From Streptomyces lomondensis (GTDB taxonomy: Bacteria > Actinomycetota > Actinomycetes > Streptomycetales > Streptomycetaceae): a stretch of DNA of 64,000 bases. Both the position numbers and the translations under genes were made by a program. Under the pieces are notes generated by a model. The model did not search any database and was not told the DNA's origin. It saw only the letters and a list, made by a program, of their open reading frames with translations. Shown here piece after piece: positions 11,981 to 20,136 of the stretch. The stretch lies in the NCBI RefSeq assembly GCF_014651035.1, contig NZ_BMWC01000010.1:62001-126000 (forward strand), in the 5' to 3' direction. Numbering within the stretch: the first letter of the stretch is position 1; every line of letters starts with the position of its first letter.

Positions 11981-12541
11981 ATGGCAACGAACGCAGTGGA
12001 CGAGACCGAGGCCACCGAGGCCACGACCGACGAGAAGGCGGTGGACACCACCGAGTCCGACAAGGTGACCCGGACCGAGGTCCCGGCCGGGGCCGCGGCC
12101 CCGGAGACCGACGCGCAGACCGACTCGGAGACCAAGGAGGAGAGCTCCTACGGCGTCGGCCAGGGCGCCGGTGCCGTGGTCTCCGCCGCGCTGGGCGTCG
12201 TCTCGCTCACCGGCAGCTGGGTCGGCACCGTGGCGGCCGCCCGCCGGAACCTCATCGGTCAGCTGGAGACCGCGCAGAACGCGAGCGTCGCCAAGCAGAT
12301 CCAGGCCGTCTACGGCGACGCCTGGCAGACCACGGCCCTGTGGGGCGGCCTGTTCGCCCTGACCGCCCTGGTCGTCGGCGTCGTGGTGCTCGCCCGGCCC
12401 GCCTTCGGCACGCCCGGCAGGATCCAGGCCCCCTGGATCAAGTCCGTCGCCTGGGCCGGTGTCGTGCTCGGTGTCATCGGCCTGTTCCTGGCCGTCCTGA
12501 AGTACACCGGCATCCTGCTCGGCCTGCCGTCCGCGAGCTGA
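11981..12541 (+). CDS. membrane protein with Thr/Glu-rich cytoplasmic N-terminus
   Basis: A 186-residue protein. Residues 1-55 are dominated by Thr, Glu, Asp and Ala and look disordered. Then come three or four hydrophobic segments, the clearest being ALWGGLFALTALVVGVVVLA and SVAWAGVVLGVIGLFLAVLKY. No family recognised. The ATG has no ribosome binding site, but TACGGT at 11968-11973 sits seven bases upstream, which fits a leaderless transcript. It is followed by a long hairpin. Confidence 0.75.
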   Translation: MATNAVDETEATEATTDEKAVDTTESDKVTRTEVPAGAAAPETDAQTDSETKEESSYGVGQGAGAVVSAALGVVSLTGSWVGTVAAARRNLIGQLETAQNASVAKQIQAVYGDAWQTTALWGGLFALTALVVGVVVLARPAFGTPGRIQAPWIKSVAWAGVVLGVIGLFLAVLKYTGILLGLPSAS

Positions 12542-12556
12542 GTCACCGCAGGTCCT

Positions 12557-12608
12557 GAGGGGTCTTAGGACGTTCCGTAAGCACCTTACGGAGGTCCTAA
12601 GACCCCTC
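12557..12608. terminator. long two-tier hairpin terminator
   Basis: The outer arms, 15 bases each (12557-12571 and 12594-12608), are perfect complements reading GAGGGGTCTTAGGAC. A second 7-bp stem (CCGTAAG at 12575-12581 and CTTACGG at 12585-12591) sits inside with a three-base loop. There is no T-tract. It most likely ends transcription of the membrane protein gene, but its length and symmetry would also suit a protein-binding site. Confidence 0.7.
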
Positions 12609-12739
12609 ACGCGCGTCTAAGGTCCCGCCCGCCGCCGAAGATGCGGAACTCTCCCGATGTGGCCGCCCCGCCTGGGAGACGAGGGTGGAGGCATCGCGGC
12701 GAAGCCCCGCCGCGACCGCCCTCTCACCAAGGACACGCC

Positions 12740-12916
12740 ATGTACGAGTACGAGCTCCAGCAGATGCGCGCCGCCGACCTCATCCGCCGGGCCGAGCACG
12801 AGCGCCTCGTCCGCGAGGCCGCCCGCGCCGCCCGCCGTGAAACCGCGGTGAGCTCCGCCGAGCACGAGAGCCATAGCCGCCGCTCCCACCGGCCCCGGTC
12901 CGCCCGGGCCACGTGA
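12740..12916 (+). CDS. small basic helical protein upstream of the LuxR regulator
   Basis: A 58-residue protein that begins MYEYELQQMRAADLIRRAEH and is rich in Arg, Ala and Glu, so most of it is probably one amphipathic helix with a basic, Ser/Arg-rich tail. AAGGA precedes the ATG at a good distance. The stop overlaps a possible GTG start of the downstream regulator by four bases. No function can be assigned. The first 25 residues look like a conserved Streptomyces small-protein type, but that is recollection, not proof. Confidence 0.6.
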   Translation: MYEYELQQMRAADLIRRAEHERLVREAARAARRETAVSSAEHESHSRRSHRPRSARAT

Positions 12917-13089
12917 GACTCGGGGCGGGACGGGCCGTTGCCGTGACCGTTCGTACGGGAATCGCGGCCGGTGCCGTGGCCGTTCGTGCCGGATCCGGAT
13001 CCGGTGCCGTGGCCGTCGATACGGCGGCCGCGGCCGGTGCACTCGCCGGTCGCCGGAAAACCGGTGCCGCGCTGTCGGACCCTCATGCG

Positions 13090-16000
13090 ATGCTCGGGGC
13101 CGTGGAGACCAGGTCCGTCAGCCCCGTGTTCGTCGGCCGTGCCGAGGAGTTGGGCACACTGAACGACGCGCTCGTACGTTCCTGCGGGGGAGAGCCGCAG
13201 GCCCTGCTCATCGGCGGGGAGGCCGGCGTCGGCAAGACCCGCCTGGTCGAGGAGTTCGCCGGCGCCGCCCGCCGCCGGGGGGCGGTGGTCGCGCTCGGCG
13301 GCTGCGTGGAGATCGGCGCCGACGGACTGCCCTTCGCCCCCTTCTCCACCGCGCTGCGCGCGCTGCGCCGCCAACTTCCCGGCGAGCTGGCCGCCGCTGC
13401 CGCCGGACAGGAGGAGGAACTGGCCCGGCTGCTGCCCGAGCTGGGGGAGTCGGGCACCGGGCGGCACGACGAGGACGGCATGGCCCGCCTCTTCGAGCTC
13501 ACCGCCCGCCTGCTGGAGCGCGTCGCCGCCGAGCACACCGTGGTCCTCGCCCTGGAGGACCTGCACTGGTCCGACGCCTCCACCCGCCACCTGCTCTCCT
13601 ACCTCCTGCGCACCCTGCGCACCGGCCGCCTGGTCATCCTGGCCACCTACCGCTCCGACGACATCCACCGCCGCCACCCCCTGCGGCCCCTGCTCGCCGA
13701 ACTCGACCGGCTCCGCACGGTCCGCCGCATCGAACTCGCCCGCTTCACCCGCGAGGAGGTGGGCCGCCAGGTCGCCGGCATCCTCGCCCACGAACCCGAC
13801 CCGGACCAGGTCGACGCGATCTTCGAACGCTCCGACGGCAACGCCTTCTTCGTCGAGGAACTCGCCGTCGCCGCCGAAGAGGGCTGCCGCACGGGCCTGA
13901 CCGACTCCCTGCGCGATCTGCTGCTCGTCCGCGTGGAGGGGCTGTCGGAGACCGCCCAGCAGGTCGCCCGGATCGTCGCCGAGGGCGGCTCCACCGTCGA
14001 GCACCGGCTGCTGGCCGCCGTCGCCCAGCTCCCCGAGGACGACCTCATCGAGGCGCTGCGGGCCGCCGTGAACGCCGGCATCCTCAGCCCCGCACCCGGC
14101 GGCGACGGCTACCGCTTCCGCCACTCCCTGGTCCGCGAGGCCGTCAGCGACGACCTGCTCCCCGGCGAACGCTCCCGCCTCAACCGCCGCTGCGCCGAAG
14201 CCCTGGAGGCCGACCCGGGCCTGGTCCCCGCCGACCAGCGGGCGACCCGTCTGGCCAGCTACTGGTACCACGCCCACGACGCCGCCAAGGCCCTGCCCGC
14301 CGTCCTCGACGCCGCTGTCGAAGCCCGCCGCCGGCACGCCTACGCCGAGCAACTGCGGCTGCTGGAACGGGCGATGGAACTGTGGGACACCGCCCCCGAC
14401 GACGTCCGCCGGACCCTGCGCCCCGTCGACTACGCCGAGGCCTACCCTCCCTGCGGCTGCGACCCGGCCACCACCGCGCTGCGCCACCTCGACCTGCTGG
14501 CCGAGGCCGCCGTGGCCGGACGCCTCTGCGGGGAACGGGAACGCGCCCTGAAGATCACCAAGCGGGCGCTGCGCCTGCTGGACGACGAGGGCGACCCGCT
14601 GCGCGCCGCCTGGTTCTGGATCCAGCGCTCCCGGCTGGTGCAGGGGCTCGCGCGCGGCGACGGCTGGAAGGAGATCGCCACCGCCCAGGACCTGGTCAGA
14701 GGCCTGCCGCCGTCCGAGGTGCACGCCGAGGTGCTCGCCACGGCCGCCCACTGGTCGATGCTCCACGAACCCGGACCCGAAGCCCTGACGGCCGCCGAGC
14801 GGGCCGTCGAGTACGCGCGCATGGTGGGCGCCGACGACATCGAGTCCCACGCCCGGCTCACCCTCGGCGGACTCATGGTCGACGCCGGGCAGATCGAGGC
14901 CGGGCTCAGGCACATGTACGAGGTCAGGGACGAGGTGGTAGCCCGGGGGCTGGTGCCGGTCGTGGGCCGCAGCCATGTGAACCTGCCCTCGGTCCTGGAA
15001 GGCGTCGGCCGCTCCGAGGAGGCCGTCGGCATCCTGCACGAGGGCCTGCGGCTCACGGAGAAGATGGGCCTGCGGGACGCCGAGGCCTGGATCTGGAGCA
15101 ACCTCGCCGAGTCGCTCATCTCCCTGGGCCGCTGGGACGAGGCGGCCGAGGCGGCGGTCAACGCCCAGCGGCGCGGGCAGACGGCCGGGCCGCACGGATC
15201 CGGGGCCAACAGCCTGGCGTTCCTCGCACTCGCCCGCGGCCTTGTGCCCGAGGCAGCCCGGTATCTCGCCGAGGGCCGGGCCGCCTACGGGCCGCACGAT
15301 CCCATGCCGCAGCACGACCTGCCGATCTCCTGCCTCACGATCGCCGTCGCCGTCGCCGAGGACCGCCTGCCCGACGCCCGCGCGGAACTGGCCCGCACCC
15401 TGGAGTCCGGCTTCCCGCCCGGCACCCAGCGCTACGCCTGGCCGCTGCTGCTCGAAGCGGCCACCGCCGAGGCCGACGCCCGCGGGCTGCCCGCCGCGCG
15501 GGACGGCCGCGGCGAGGTGCTCGCCGGCATCTTGAGCACCGTCAAGCGGCTCACCACCAACGCCCCCGTGTGGCTCGCCCACGAGCAGTGGGTCCGCGCC
15601 GAACTCCACCGCGCCGAGGGCCGGTGCACCCCGGGCACCTGGTCGGAGGTGGTCACCGCCTTCGAACCCCTGGAGCGGCCCTACGACCTCGCCCGGGTCC
15701 GCTACCGGCTGGCCGAGGCCCTGCTGGCGGACGGCGGCGAGGACGAGCGCGACCGCGCCACGGAGCTGCTCCGCCTGGCCCACGCCGTCGCCCGGCACCT
15801 CGGTGCCCGGCCGCTCGCCGACGCCGCCACCGCGCTCGCCCGGCGCGCCCGCCTTCCGCTCACCCCCGCCACGGAACCGGCCCTCGCCCCCGCCGACCCC
15901 GCCGAGGCCCTCGGCCTCACCAGCCGGGAACGGGACGTACTGCGCCTGGTCGCCGCCGGCCACACCAACCGCCGGATCGCCGAGGAGCTGTTCATCTCCC

Positions 16001-16134
16001 CGAAGACCGCGAGCGTCCACGTCTCCAACATCCTCGCCAAGCTCGGCGTCTCCGGACGCGGCGAGGCGGCGGCCGTGGCGCACCGGCTGGGGCTGTTTCC
16101 GGCCGAATTCCTCACGTCCGGACGGGCGGGCTGA
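13090..16134 (+). CDS. LuxR-family (LAL) ATP-binding transcriptional regulator
   Basis: A large regulator of 1014 residues from this start. An N-terminal STAND/AAA ATPase has a Walker A motif (IGGEAGVGKTRLVEEF) and a Walker B region (VVLALEDLHWSD), then a long TPR-like helical middle, then a C-terminal LuxR helix-turn-helix (GLTSRERDVLRLVAAGHTNR ... KTASVHVSNILAKLGV). This layout is that of LAL regulators, which activate transcription in response to an unknown inducer. The reading frame stays open back to a GTG at 12913 that overlaps the small upstream gene. The extra 59 residues are a low-complexity Ala/Val/Arg/Gly repeat, so I prefer the ATG at 13090, though coupling at 12913 is possible. 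The target genes are not evident. Confidence 0.85.
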   Translation: MLGAVETRSVSPVFVGRAEELGTLNDALVRSCGGEPQALLIGGEAGVGKTRLVEEFAGAARRRGAVVALGGCVEIGADGLPFAPFSTALRALRRQLPGELAAAAAGQEEELARLLPELGESGTGRHDEDGMARLFELTARLLERVAAEHTVVLALEDLHWSDASTRHLLSYLLRTLRTGRLVILATYRSDDIHRRHPLRPLLAELDRLRTVRRIELARFTREEVGRQVAGILAHEPDPDQVDAIFERSDGNAFFVEELAVAAEEGCRTGLTDSLRDLLLVRVEGLSETAQQVARIVAEGGSTVEHRLLAAVAQLPEDDLIEALRAAVNAGILSPAPGGDGYRFRHSLVREAVSDDLLPGERSRLNRRCAEALEADPGLVPADQRATRLASYWYHAHDAAKALPAVLDAAVEARRRHAYAEQLRLLERAMELWDTAPDDVRRTLRPVDYAEAYPPCGCDPATTALRHLDLLAEAAVAGRLCGERERALKITKRALRLLDDEGDPLRAAWFWIQRSRLVQGLARGDGWKEIATAQDLVRGLPPSEVHAEVLATAAHWSMLHEPGPEALTAAERAVEYARMVGADDIESHARLTLGGLMVDAGQIEAGLRHMYEVRDEVVARGLVPVVGRSHVNLPSVLEGVGRSEEAVGILHEGLRLTEKMGLRDAEAWIWSNLAESLISLGRWDEAAEAAVNAQRRGQTAGPHGSGANSLAFLALARGLVPEAARYLAEGRAAYGPHDPMPQHDLPISCLTIAVAVAEDRLPDARAELARTLESGFPPGTQRYAWPLLLEAATAEADARGLPAARDGRGEVLAGILSTVKRLTTNAPVWLAHEQWVRAELHRAEGRCTPGTWSEVVTAFEPLERPYDLARVRYRLAEALLADGGEDERDRATELLRLAHAVARHLGARPLADAATALARRARLPLTPATEPALAPADPAEALGLTSRERDVLRLVAAGHTNRRIAEELFISPKTASVHVSNILAKLGVSGRGEAAAVAHRLGLFPAEFLTSGRAG

Positions 16135-16185
16135 GGCATACGCTGTCAGGGACGTCGGGGGTGTCGCGGCCCAGGGAGGGCTCCG

Positions 16186-16377
16186 TTGTTCAACGTGTTC
16201 GAGGAACTGTTCTCACCGGGCCGCAAGCACACCCGCGACGAGCAGAAGCGCCTGGAGCTGACCCGGGAGGACGTCGGGGACGGCGATCCCGGACGCGGCC
16301 CGATAGACCTGGCGTCCGGGAAGGTCGTCGTCCGCCCGCCGCGGGAGGAGGAGCCGGAAGCCCCCGAGGACTCCTAG
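16186..16377 (+). CDS. small DUF6191-type protein
   Basis: A 63-residue protein starting at TTG 16186, with GGAGG eight bases upstream. It begins FNVFEELFSPGRKHT and contains DPGRGPIDLASGKVVVR, which I recognise as the small streptomycete DUF6191 family. The tail is acidic and proline-rich. Function unknown. It ends nine bases before the convergent end of the sugar dehydrogenase gene. Confidence 0.75.
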   Translation: MFNVFEELFSPGRKHTRDEQKRLELTREDVGDGDPGRGPIDLASGKVVVRPPREEEPEAPEDS

Positions 16378-16386
16378 AGCCCGCCG

Positions 16387-17553
16387 TCACGTCACCCGCA
16401 CTTCCAGGATCCGGTCGTCCCCGTCCTGCGGACTGCCCCGGCCGTCCGTGTTGCTGGTCACGAGCCACAGTCGGTCGCCGCCCGCCGGGACCACCGTGCG
16501 CAGCCGGCCGTACTCGCCCTCCAGGAAGGCCTGCGGTTCGGCCGAGGCCTCCGTGCCGTTCAGCGGGATGCGCCACAGCCGCTTGCCGCGCAGGCCCGCC
16601 ATCCAGATCGAGCCCTCGGCGTAGGCGATGCCGCTGGGGGACGCCTCGGCCGTGGTCCACTGGTCGACCGGGTTGTGGAAGTCCCCGTCGTCGGACCGGC
16701 CCTCGGCCTCCGGCCAGCCGTAGTTGTCGCCCGGCTTGATCGCGTTCAGCTCGTCCCAGGTGTCCTGGCCGAACTCCGAGGCGAACAGCCGCTGCTTGGC
16801 GTCCCAGGCGAGGCCCTGCACATTGCGGTGGCCGTACGAGTACACCGGCGAGTCCGGGAACGGGTTGCCCGGCGCCGGCTCGCCCTCCGGGGTCAGGCGG
16901 AGGATCTTGCCGCCCACGGAGTCCTTGTCCTGGGACAGGCCGGTGTCGCCGCTCTCGCCCGTGCCGACGTACAGCATCTTGTCCGGGCCGAACTCGATCC
17001 GGCCGCCGTTGTGGACGAAGCCCTTGGGGATGCCCCGGAAGACCGTGTCGGGCGCGGCGAGCTGCTCGCCCGGGGCCTTCTTCTCGTCGTAGATCATGCG
17101 GACGACGCGGTTGTCGGAGACCGAGGTGAAGTACGCGTAGACCATGCGGTCCGAGGCGTAGTCGGGGGAGAGGGCGATGCCGAGGAGGCCGCCCTCGCCG
17201 GCCGCCGACACCCCGGGCACCTCGCCCAGCTCGGTCTTCCTGCCGGTCTTCTCGTCGACCCGGACGATCGTCCCGTCGTCCCGCGAGGAGACGAGCAGGC
17301 CGCCGCCCGGCAGGGGAGCGAGCCCCCAGGGGGAGTCCAGGCCCTCGGCGACCGTCCGCACCACCCGCACCGAGCCCTTGGCGGGCGGTGTCTCCTCGGC
17401 GGCCTGCCGCGTCGGCGCGGAGGCTCCCGGTGTCGTACGGCTCGGTGAGGCGCTCGCGTCGCTGCCGGACGTTCCCCCGCCGTCGGAGGAACAGCCGGCC
17501 GTCAGCAGGAGCGCGGCGGCGGCCGACACGGCCGGCGCGGCTCGACGTTGCAC
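16387..17553 (-). CDS. PQQ-type glucose/sorbosone dehydrogenase lipoprotein
   Basis: A predicted cell-surface lipoprotein (388 residues) of the soluble aldose-sugar dehydrogenase family, a six-bladed beta-propeller. The signal peptide ends in the lipobox LTAGC near residue 20, followed by a Ser/Gly/Thr-rich linker and the propeller from about residue 60. Family signatures are GLDSPWGLAPLPGG, FVHNGGRIEFGPD, GGKILRLTPEG, YSYGHRNVQGLAWD and DNYGWPEAEG. It probably oxidises an aldose outside the membrane using PQQ. Whether this strain makes PQQ cannot be seen here. ATG start at 17553. Confidence 0.87.
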   Translation of the reverse strand: MQRRAAPAVSAAAALLLTAGCSSDGGGTSGSDASASPSRTTPGASAPTRQAAEETPPAKGSVRVVRTVAEGLDSPWGLAPLPGGGLLVSSRDDGTIVRVDEKTGRKTELGEVPGVSAAGEGGLLGIALSPDYASDRMVYAYFTSVSDNRVVRMIYDEKKAPGEQLAAPDTVFRGIPKGFVHNGGRIEFGPDKMLYVGTGESGDTGLSQDKDSVGGKILRLTPEGEPAPGNPFPDSPVYSYGHRNVQGLAWDAKQRLFASEFGQDTWDELNAIKPGDNYGWPEAEGRSDDGDFHNPVDQWTTAEASPSGIAYAEGSIWMAGLRGKRLWRIPLNGTEASAEPQAFLEGEYGRLRTVVPAGGDRLWLVTSNTDGRGSPQDGDDRILEVRVT

Positions 17554-17683
17554 GATCTTGGTCCCTTCGACGGGGGTGTCTTCTCCCTGTCATACACCGC
17601 CCGCGCCTCCCAAGTTCCCGATCACCGAAGGCCGAACCGCGAACACCGGGTTTGCCCGAAACGCCCCGGGGGTCACTCCCGGC

Positions 17684-18682
17684 TCAGTCCCACGAGCCCT
17701 GCGCCGCCGGAAGGTCCGCCACCTCTTTCAGATCCTCGGGCGTCAGCCGCAGCGCCGCCGCGGACGCGTTCTCCGTGACCCAGCGCTCCTGCTTCGTGCC
17801 CGGGACCGGGACCACGTGCCGGCCCTGGGCGAGGACCCAGGCGAGGGCGACCTGGGCGGGCGTGACGTCCGGGCCGTGCCGGCCGGCCACCCGGCGCAGG
17901 CCCGCGACGATCGGCTGGTTCGCGGCCATCATCTCGGCCGTGAAGCGGGGGTGCCGGGCGCGCAGGTCGTCCGCCTCGAAGCCCGCGCCGGGCCGCAGCC
18001 TGCCGGTCAGGAAGCCGTTGCCCAGCGGCATCGCGGCCAGGAACCCGACGCCCCGCGTCTCGCACCACGGCAGCAGCGTCTCCAGCGCCTCCGGCGACCA
18101 CACCGACAGCTCCGCCTGCACCGCGCTCACCGGGAAGACCTGCTGCACCCGCTCCAACTGCCGGACCGTCGCGTCGTGCAGCCGGGCCCCGCCCCTGCGC
18201 GACGACCGGGCGCCCACCGCGCACAGCCCCAACGCCCGTACCTTCCCGGCCTGAACGAGCTCCGCCATCGCGCCCCAGGTCTCCTCGACAGGCACCTCGG
18301 GGTCGGCCCGGTGCAACTGGTAGAGGTCGATGACGTCCGTCTGAAGGCGCCGCAGCGACGCGTCACAGGCCCGCTTCACATACCCCGGGCGGCCGTTGGC
18401 GACGATGTGCTGGTCGCCCACGAGCAGCCCGACCTTCGTCGACACGAACGCGTCGGACCGCCGCTCCTTCAGCGCCCGGCCCACCAGCAGTTCGTTGGTG
18501 AAGGGGCCGTACATGTCGGCCGTGTCCAGCAGGGAGGAGCCCAGGTCGAGCGCCCGGTGCACCGCCCTGAGCGACTCGTCGCCACGCTGCCGCGACGCGC
18601 TGTAGGCCCAGCTCATCGGCATGCACCCCAGTCCGACGGCCCCCACCGCGAGCGCCGCCGCGCCGATCGTCCTGCGCTCCAC
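17684..18682 (-). CDS. aldo/keto reductase
   Basis: A 332-residue NADPH-dependent oxidoreductase of the TIM-barrel aldo/keto reductase superfamily. The catalytic tetrad can be seen as Asp and Tyr in LLDTADMYGPFTNE, Lys in FVSTKVGLL and His in DLYQLHRADPEVP. The C-terminal cofactor region is VPVPGTKQERWVTENASA. The substrate is unknown. GTG start at 18682, with GGAGGG about eleven bases away. It is divergent from the broken dehydrogenase gene at 18760 and separated from it by 77 bases. Confidence 0.87.
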   Translation of the reverse strand: MERRTIGAAALAVGAVGLGCMPMSWAYSASRQRGDESLRAVHRALDLGSSLLDTADMYGPFTNELLVGRALKERRSDAFVSTKVGLLVGDQHIVANGRPGYVKRACDASLRRLQTDVIDLYQLHRADPEVPVEETWGAMAELVQAGKVRALGLCAVGARSSRRGGARLHDATVRQLERVQQVFPVSAVQAELSVWSPEALETLLPWCETRGVGFLAAMPLGNGFLTGRLRPGAGFEADDLRARHPRFTAEMMAANQPIVAGLRRVAGRHGPDVTPAQVALAWVLAQGRHVVPVPGTKQERWVTENASAAALRLTPEDLKEVADLPAAQGSWD

Positions 18683-18759
18683 CTGGTCGTGACCCTCCCT
18701 GTTCCGGCCACCCCAACCTAACCTCTGCCGTGGCGCGCTCCTGACATAGCCTCCAGAGC

Positions 18760-19709
18760 ATGACTGCTGACGTGTGGCTGCCCATCCCGCCGGACGAGAT
18801 CGACGGACTCCCCGAAGGGCTCGACTACCGCTTCTGGAACGGCGAGGAGACCTTCCCGGCGGACCCGGCCGACTGCGCCTTCTACGTCGTCCCTACATGA
18901 AGCCCAGCCCGCTGTGCGTACGGCCCCTGCCCCGGATGAGCCACGTGCAGGTCGTGCAGACGCTCTCCGCCGGGATCGACCACGTCGAGCCGGGGCTGGG
19001 GCACCTGCCTCCCGGCGTGCGGCTCTGCAACGCGCGCGGAGTGCACGAGGCCAGCACCGGGGAACTCACCCTCGCGCTGATCCTGGCCTCGCTGCGCGGT
19101 GTCCCCGACTTCGTCCGCGCCCAGGACCGGGGGGAGTGGCTCGGCGGATTCCGTCCCGCGCTCGCCGACAAGAACGTCCTCATCGTGGGATACGGATCGA
19201 TCGGCGCGGCCATCGAGGACCGGCTCGTTCCGTTCGAGGTGGCGCGGGTGGCGCGCGTCGCGCGCTCCGAGCGCACCACGGCGCGCGGGCCGGTGCATCC
19301 GCTCACCGAACTGCCCGCCCTGCTCCCGGAAGCGGACGTCGTCATCCTGTCCACTCCGCTCACCGAAACCACCCGTGGCCTGGCCGGAGCCGACTTCCTG
19401 TCCCGGATGAAGGACGGCGCGCTGCTGGTCAACGTCGCCCGCGGCCCCGTCGTCGACACCAAGGCCCTGCTCGCCGAACTGGAGACCGGCCGCATCACCG
19501 CCGCCCTCGACGTCACCGATCCCGAGCCCCTGCCGCGCGAACACCCCTTGTGGCGTGCGCCGGGGGTACTCATCAGCCCCCACGTCGGCGGTCCCACCTC
19601 CGCGTTCCTTCCGCGCGCCAAGCGGCTCCTGGTGGACCAGTTGAACCGTTATGTGAACCGGGAGCCGCTCCGCAACGTGATCCTTACGACGGGTGCACCA
19701 ACCGGCTGA
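18760..19709 (+). pseudogene. D-2-hydroxyacid dehydrogenase, frameshifted
   Basis: NAD-dependent D-isomer-specific 2-hydroxyacid dehydrogenase split by a one-base loss. From the ATG at 18760 the frame encodes a good N-terminus (MTADVWLPIPPDEIDG ...) and stops at TGA 18898-18900. The following frame continues the same protein with PYMKPSPLCVRPLP, then QTLSAGIDHVEPGL, the Rossmann loop VGYGSIGAAI, LVNVARGPVVDTKALLAEL and SPHVGGPTSAF. Inserting one C in the CCC run at 18891-18893 restores a single frame. Either the gene is broken or there is a base-call error. An internal ATG at 18897 could still give about 270 residues. A -10-like TAGCCT at 18747-18752 suggests leaderless transcription. Confidence 0.85.
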
Positions 19710-19791
19710 TCCCGCTCGGGTACCGTCCGCAATCCTTCGGGTGCGGTGGGTACTCATATATCTGTCGATCGTCACGGAGAGTAGAGAACCT

Positions 19792-19881
19792 ATGTCCCTG
19801 AGTGACGAGACTGGTGTATCGTCCCGACAGGGGATGCGCCGCGGACCGTTCGGCGCCGGGGATGAACACTTCGGACTGTGA
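19792..19881 (+). CDS. possible 29-residue upstream ORF before cdgE
   Basis: A short frame (MSLSDETGVSSRQGMRRGPF followed by GAGDEHFGL) starting at ATG 19792, with GGAGAG about ten bases upstream. Its stop overlaps a GTG (19878) that is in frame with cdgE. It is the most gene-like item in the 423 bases between the dehydrogenase gene and the preferred cdgE start, but it has no recognised homology. Confidence 0.3.
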   Translation: MSLSDETGVSSRQGMRRGPFGAGDEHFGL

Positions 19882-19896
19882 GGGGGGCGACAGGCG

Positions 19897-20136
19897 ATGC
19901 ACGGCCTATGGACGAGCGATCCGACGGGGCGGGGCTGCCGGCGGCGACCCTGGCGGACGGCCGCGAGCAGACGCGGTCACCACGCCGATCACGGCGGCCA
20001 CCACACCCAGCACAGCGACCACCACACCGACCACAGCCATCACCACCGCAGGCCCGGCAGCCGCAGAAGGCATGCCCAGCCGGCGCACAGGGGCCCGCGG
20101 GACCCGGGGGCGACACGGACCGGGAGGGTCCGGTGA
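19897..20136 (+). CDS. possible His/Arg-rich 79-residue ORF overlapping cdgE start
   Basis: An open frame from ATG 19897, with GAGGGGGG about eleven bases upstream, that ends in a four-base GTGA overlap with the preferred cdgE start at 20133. Its middle is a run of His mixed with Asp, Gly, Thr and Ser (about 17 His in 27 residues). Third codon positions in that part are very GC-rich, as in real genes here. The His run may simply reflect the CAC-rich DNA repeat. Weak candidate only. Confidence 0.22.
   Translation: MHGLWTSDPTGRGCRRRPWRTAASRRGHHADHGGHHTQHSDHHTDHSHHHRRPGSRRRHAQPAHRGPRDPGATRTGRVR
19977..20048. repeat. degenerate CACCAC/GACCAC simple repeat
   Basis: About 70 bases built from imperfect CACCAC, GACCAC and CACAGC units. 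Depending on frame it reads as His-rich, Thr/Ala-rich or Pro/Arg-rich, and on the minus strand as a Val/Ala/Gly hydrophobic stretch. It lies just upstream of cdgE and confuses start assignment there. Confidence 0.7.

Noticed and set aside
12724-16083. A 1119-codon open frame on the minus strand opposite the LuxR regulator
   Set aside because: It is the mirror frame of a GC-rich gene. The composition is Gly/Ala/Val-rich without motifs, and the plus strand has clear ATPase and LuxR domains.
19770-19806. GTCAC and GTGAC half-sites that might form a BldD box before cdgE
   Set aside because: The spacing and flanks do not fit a convincing consensus, and such pentamers are frequent in this composition.
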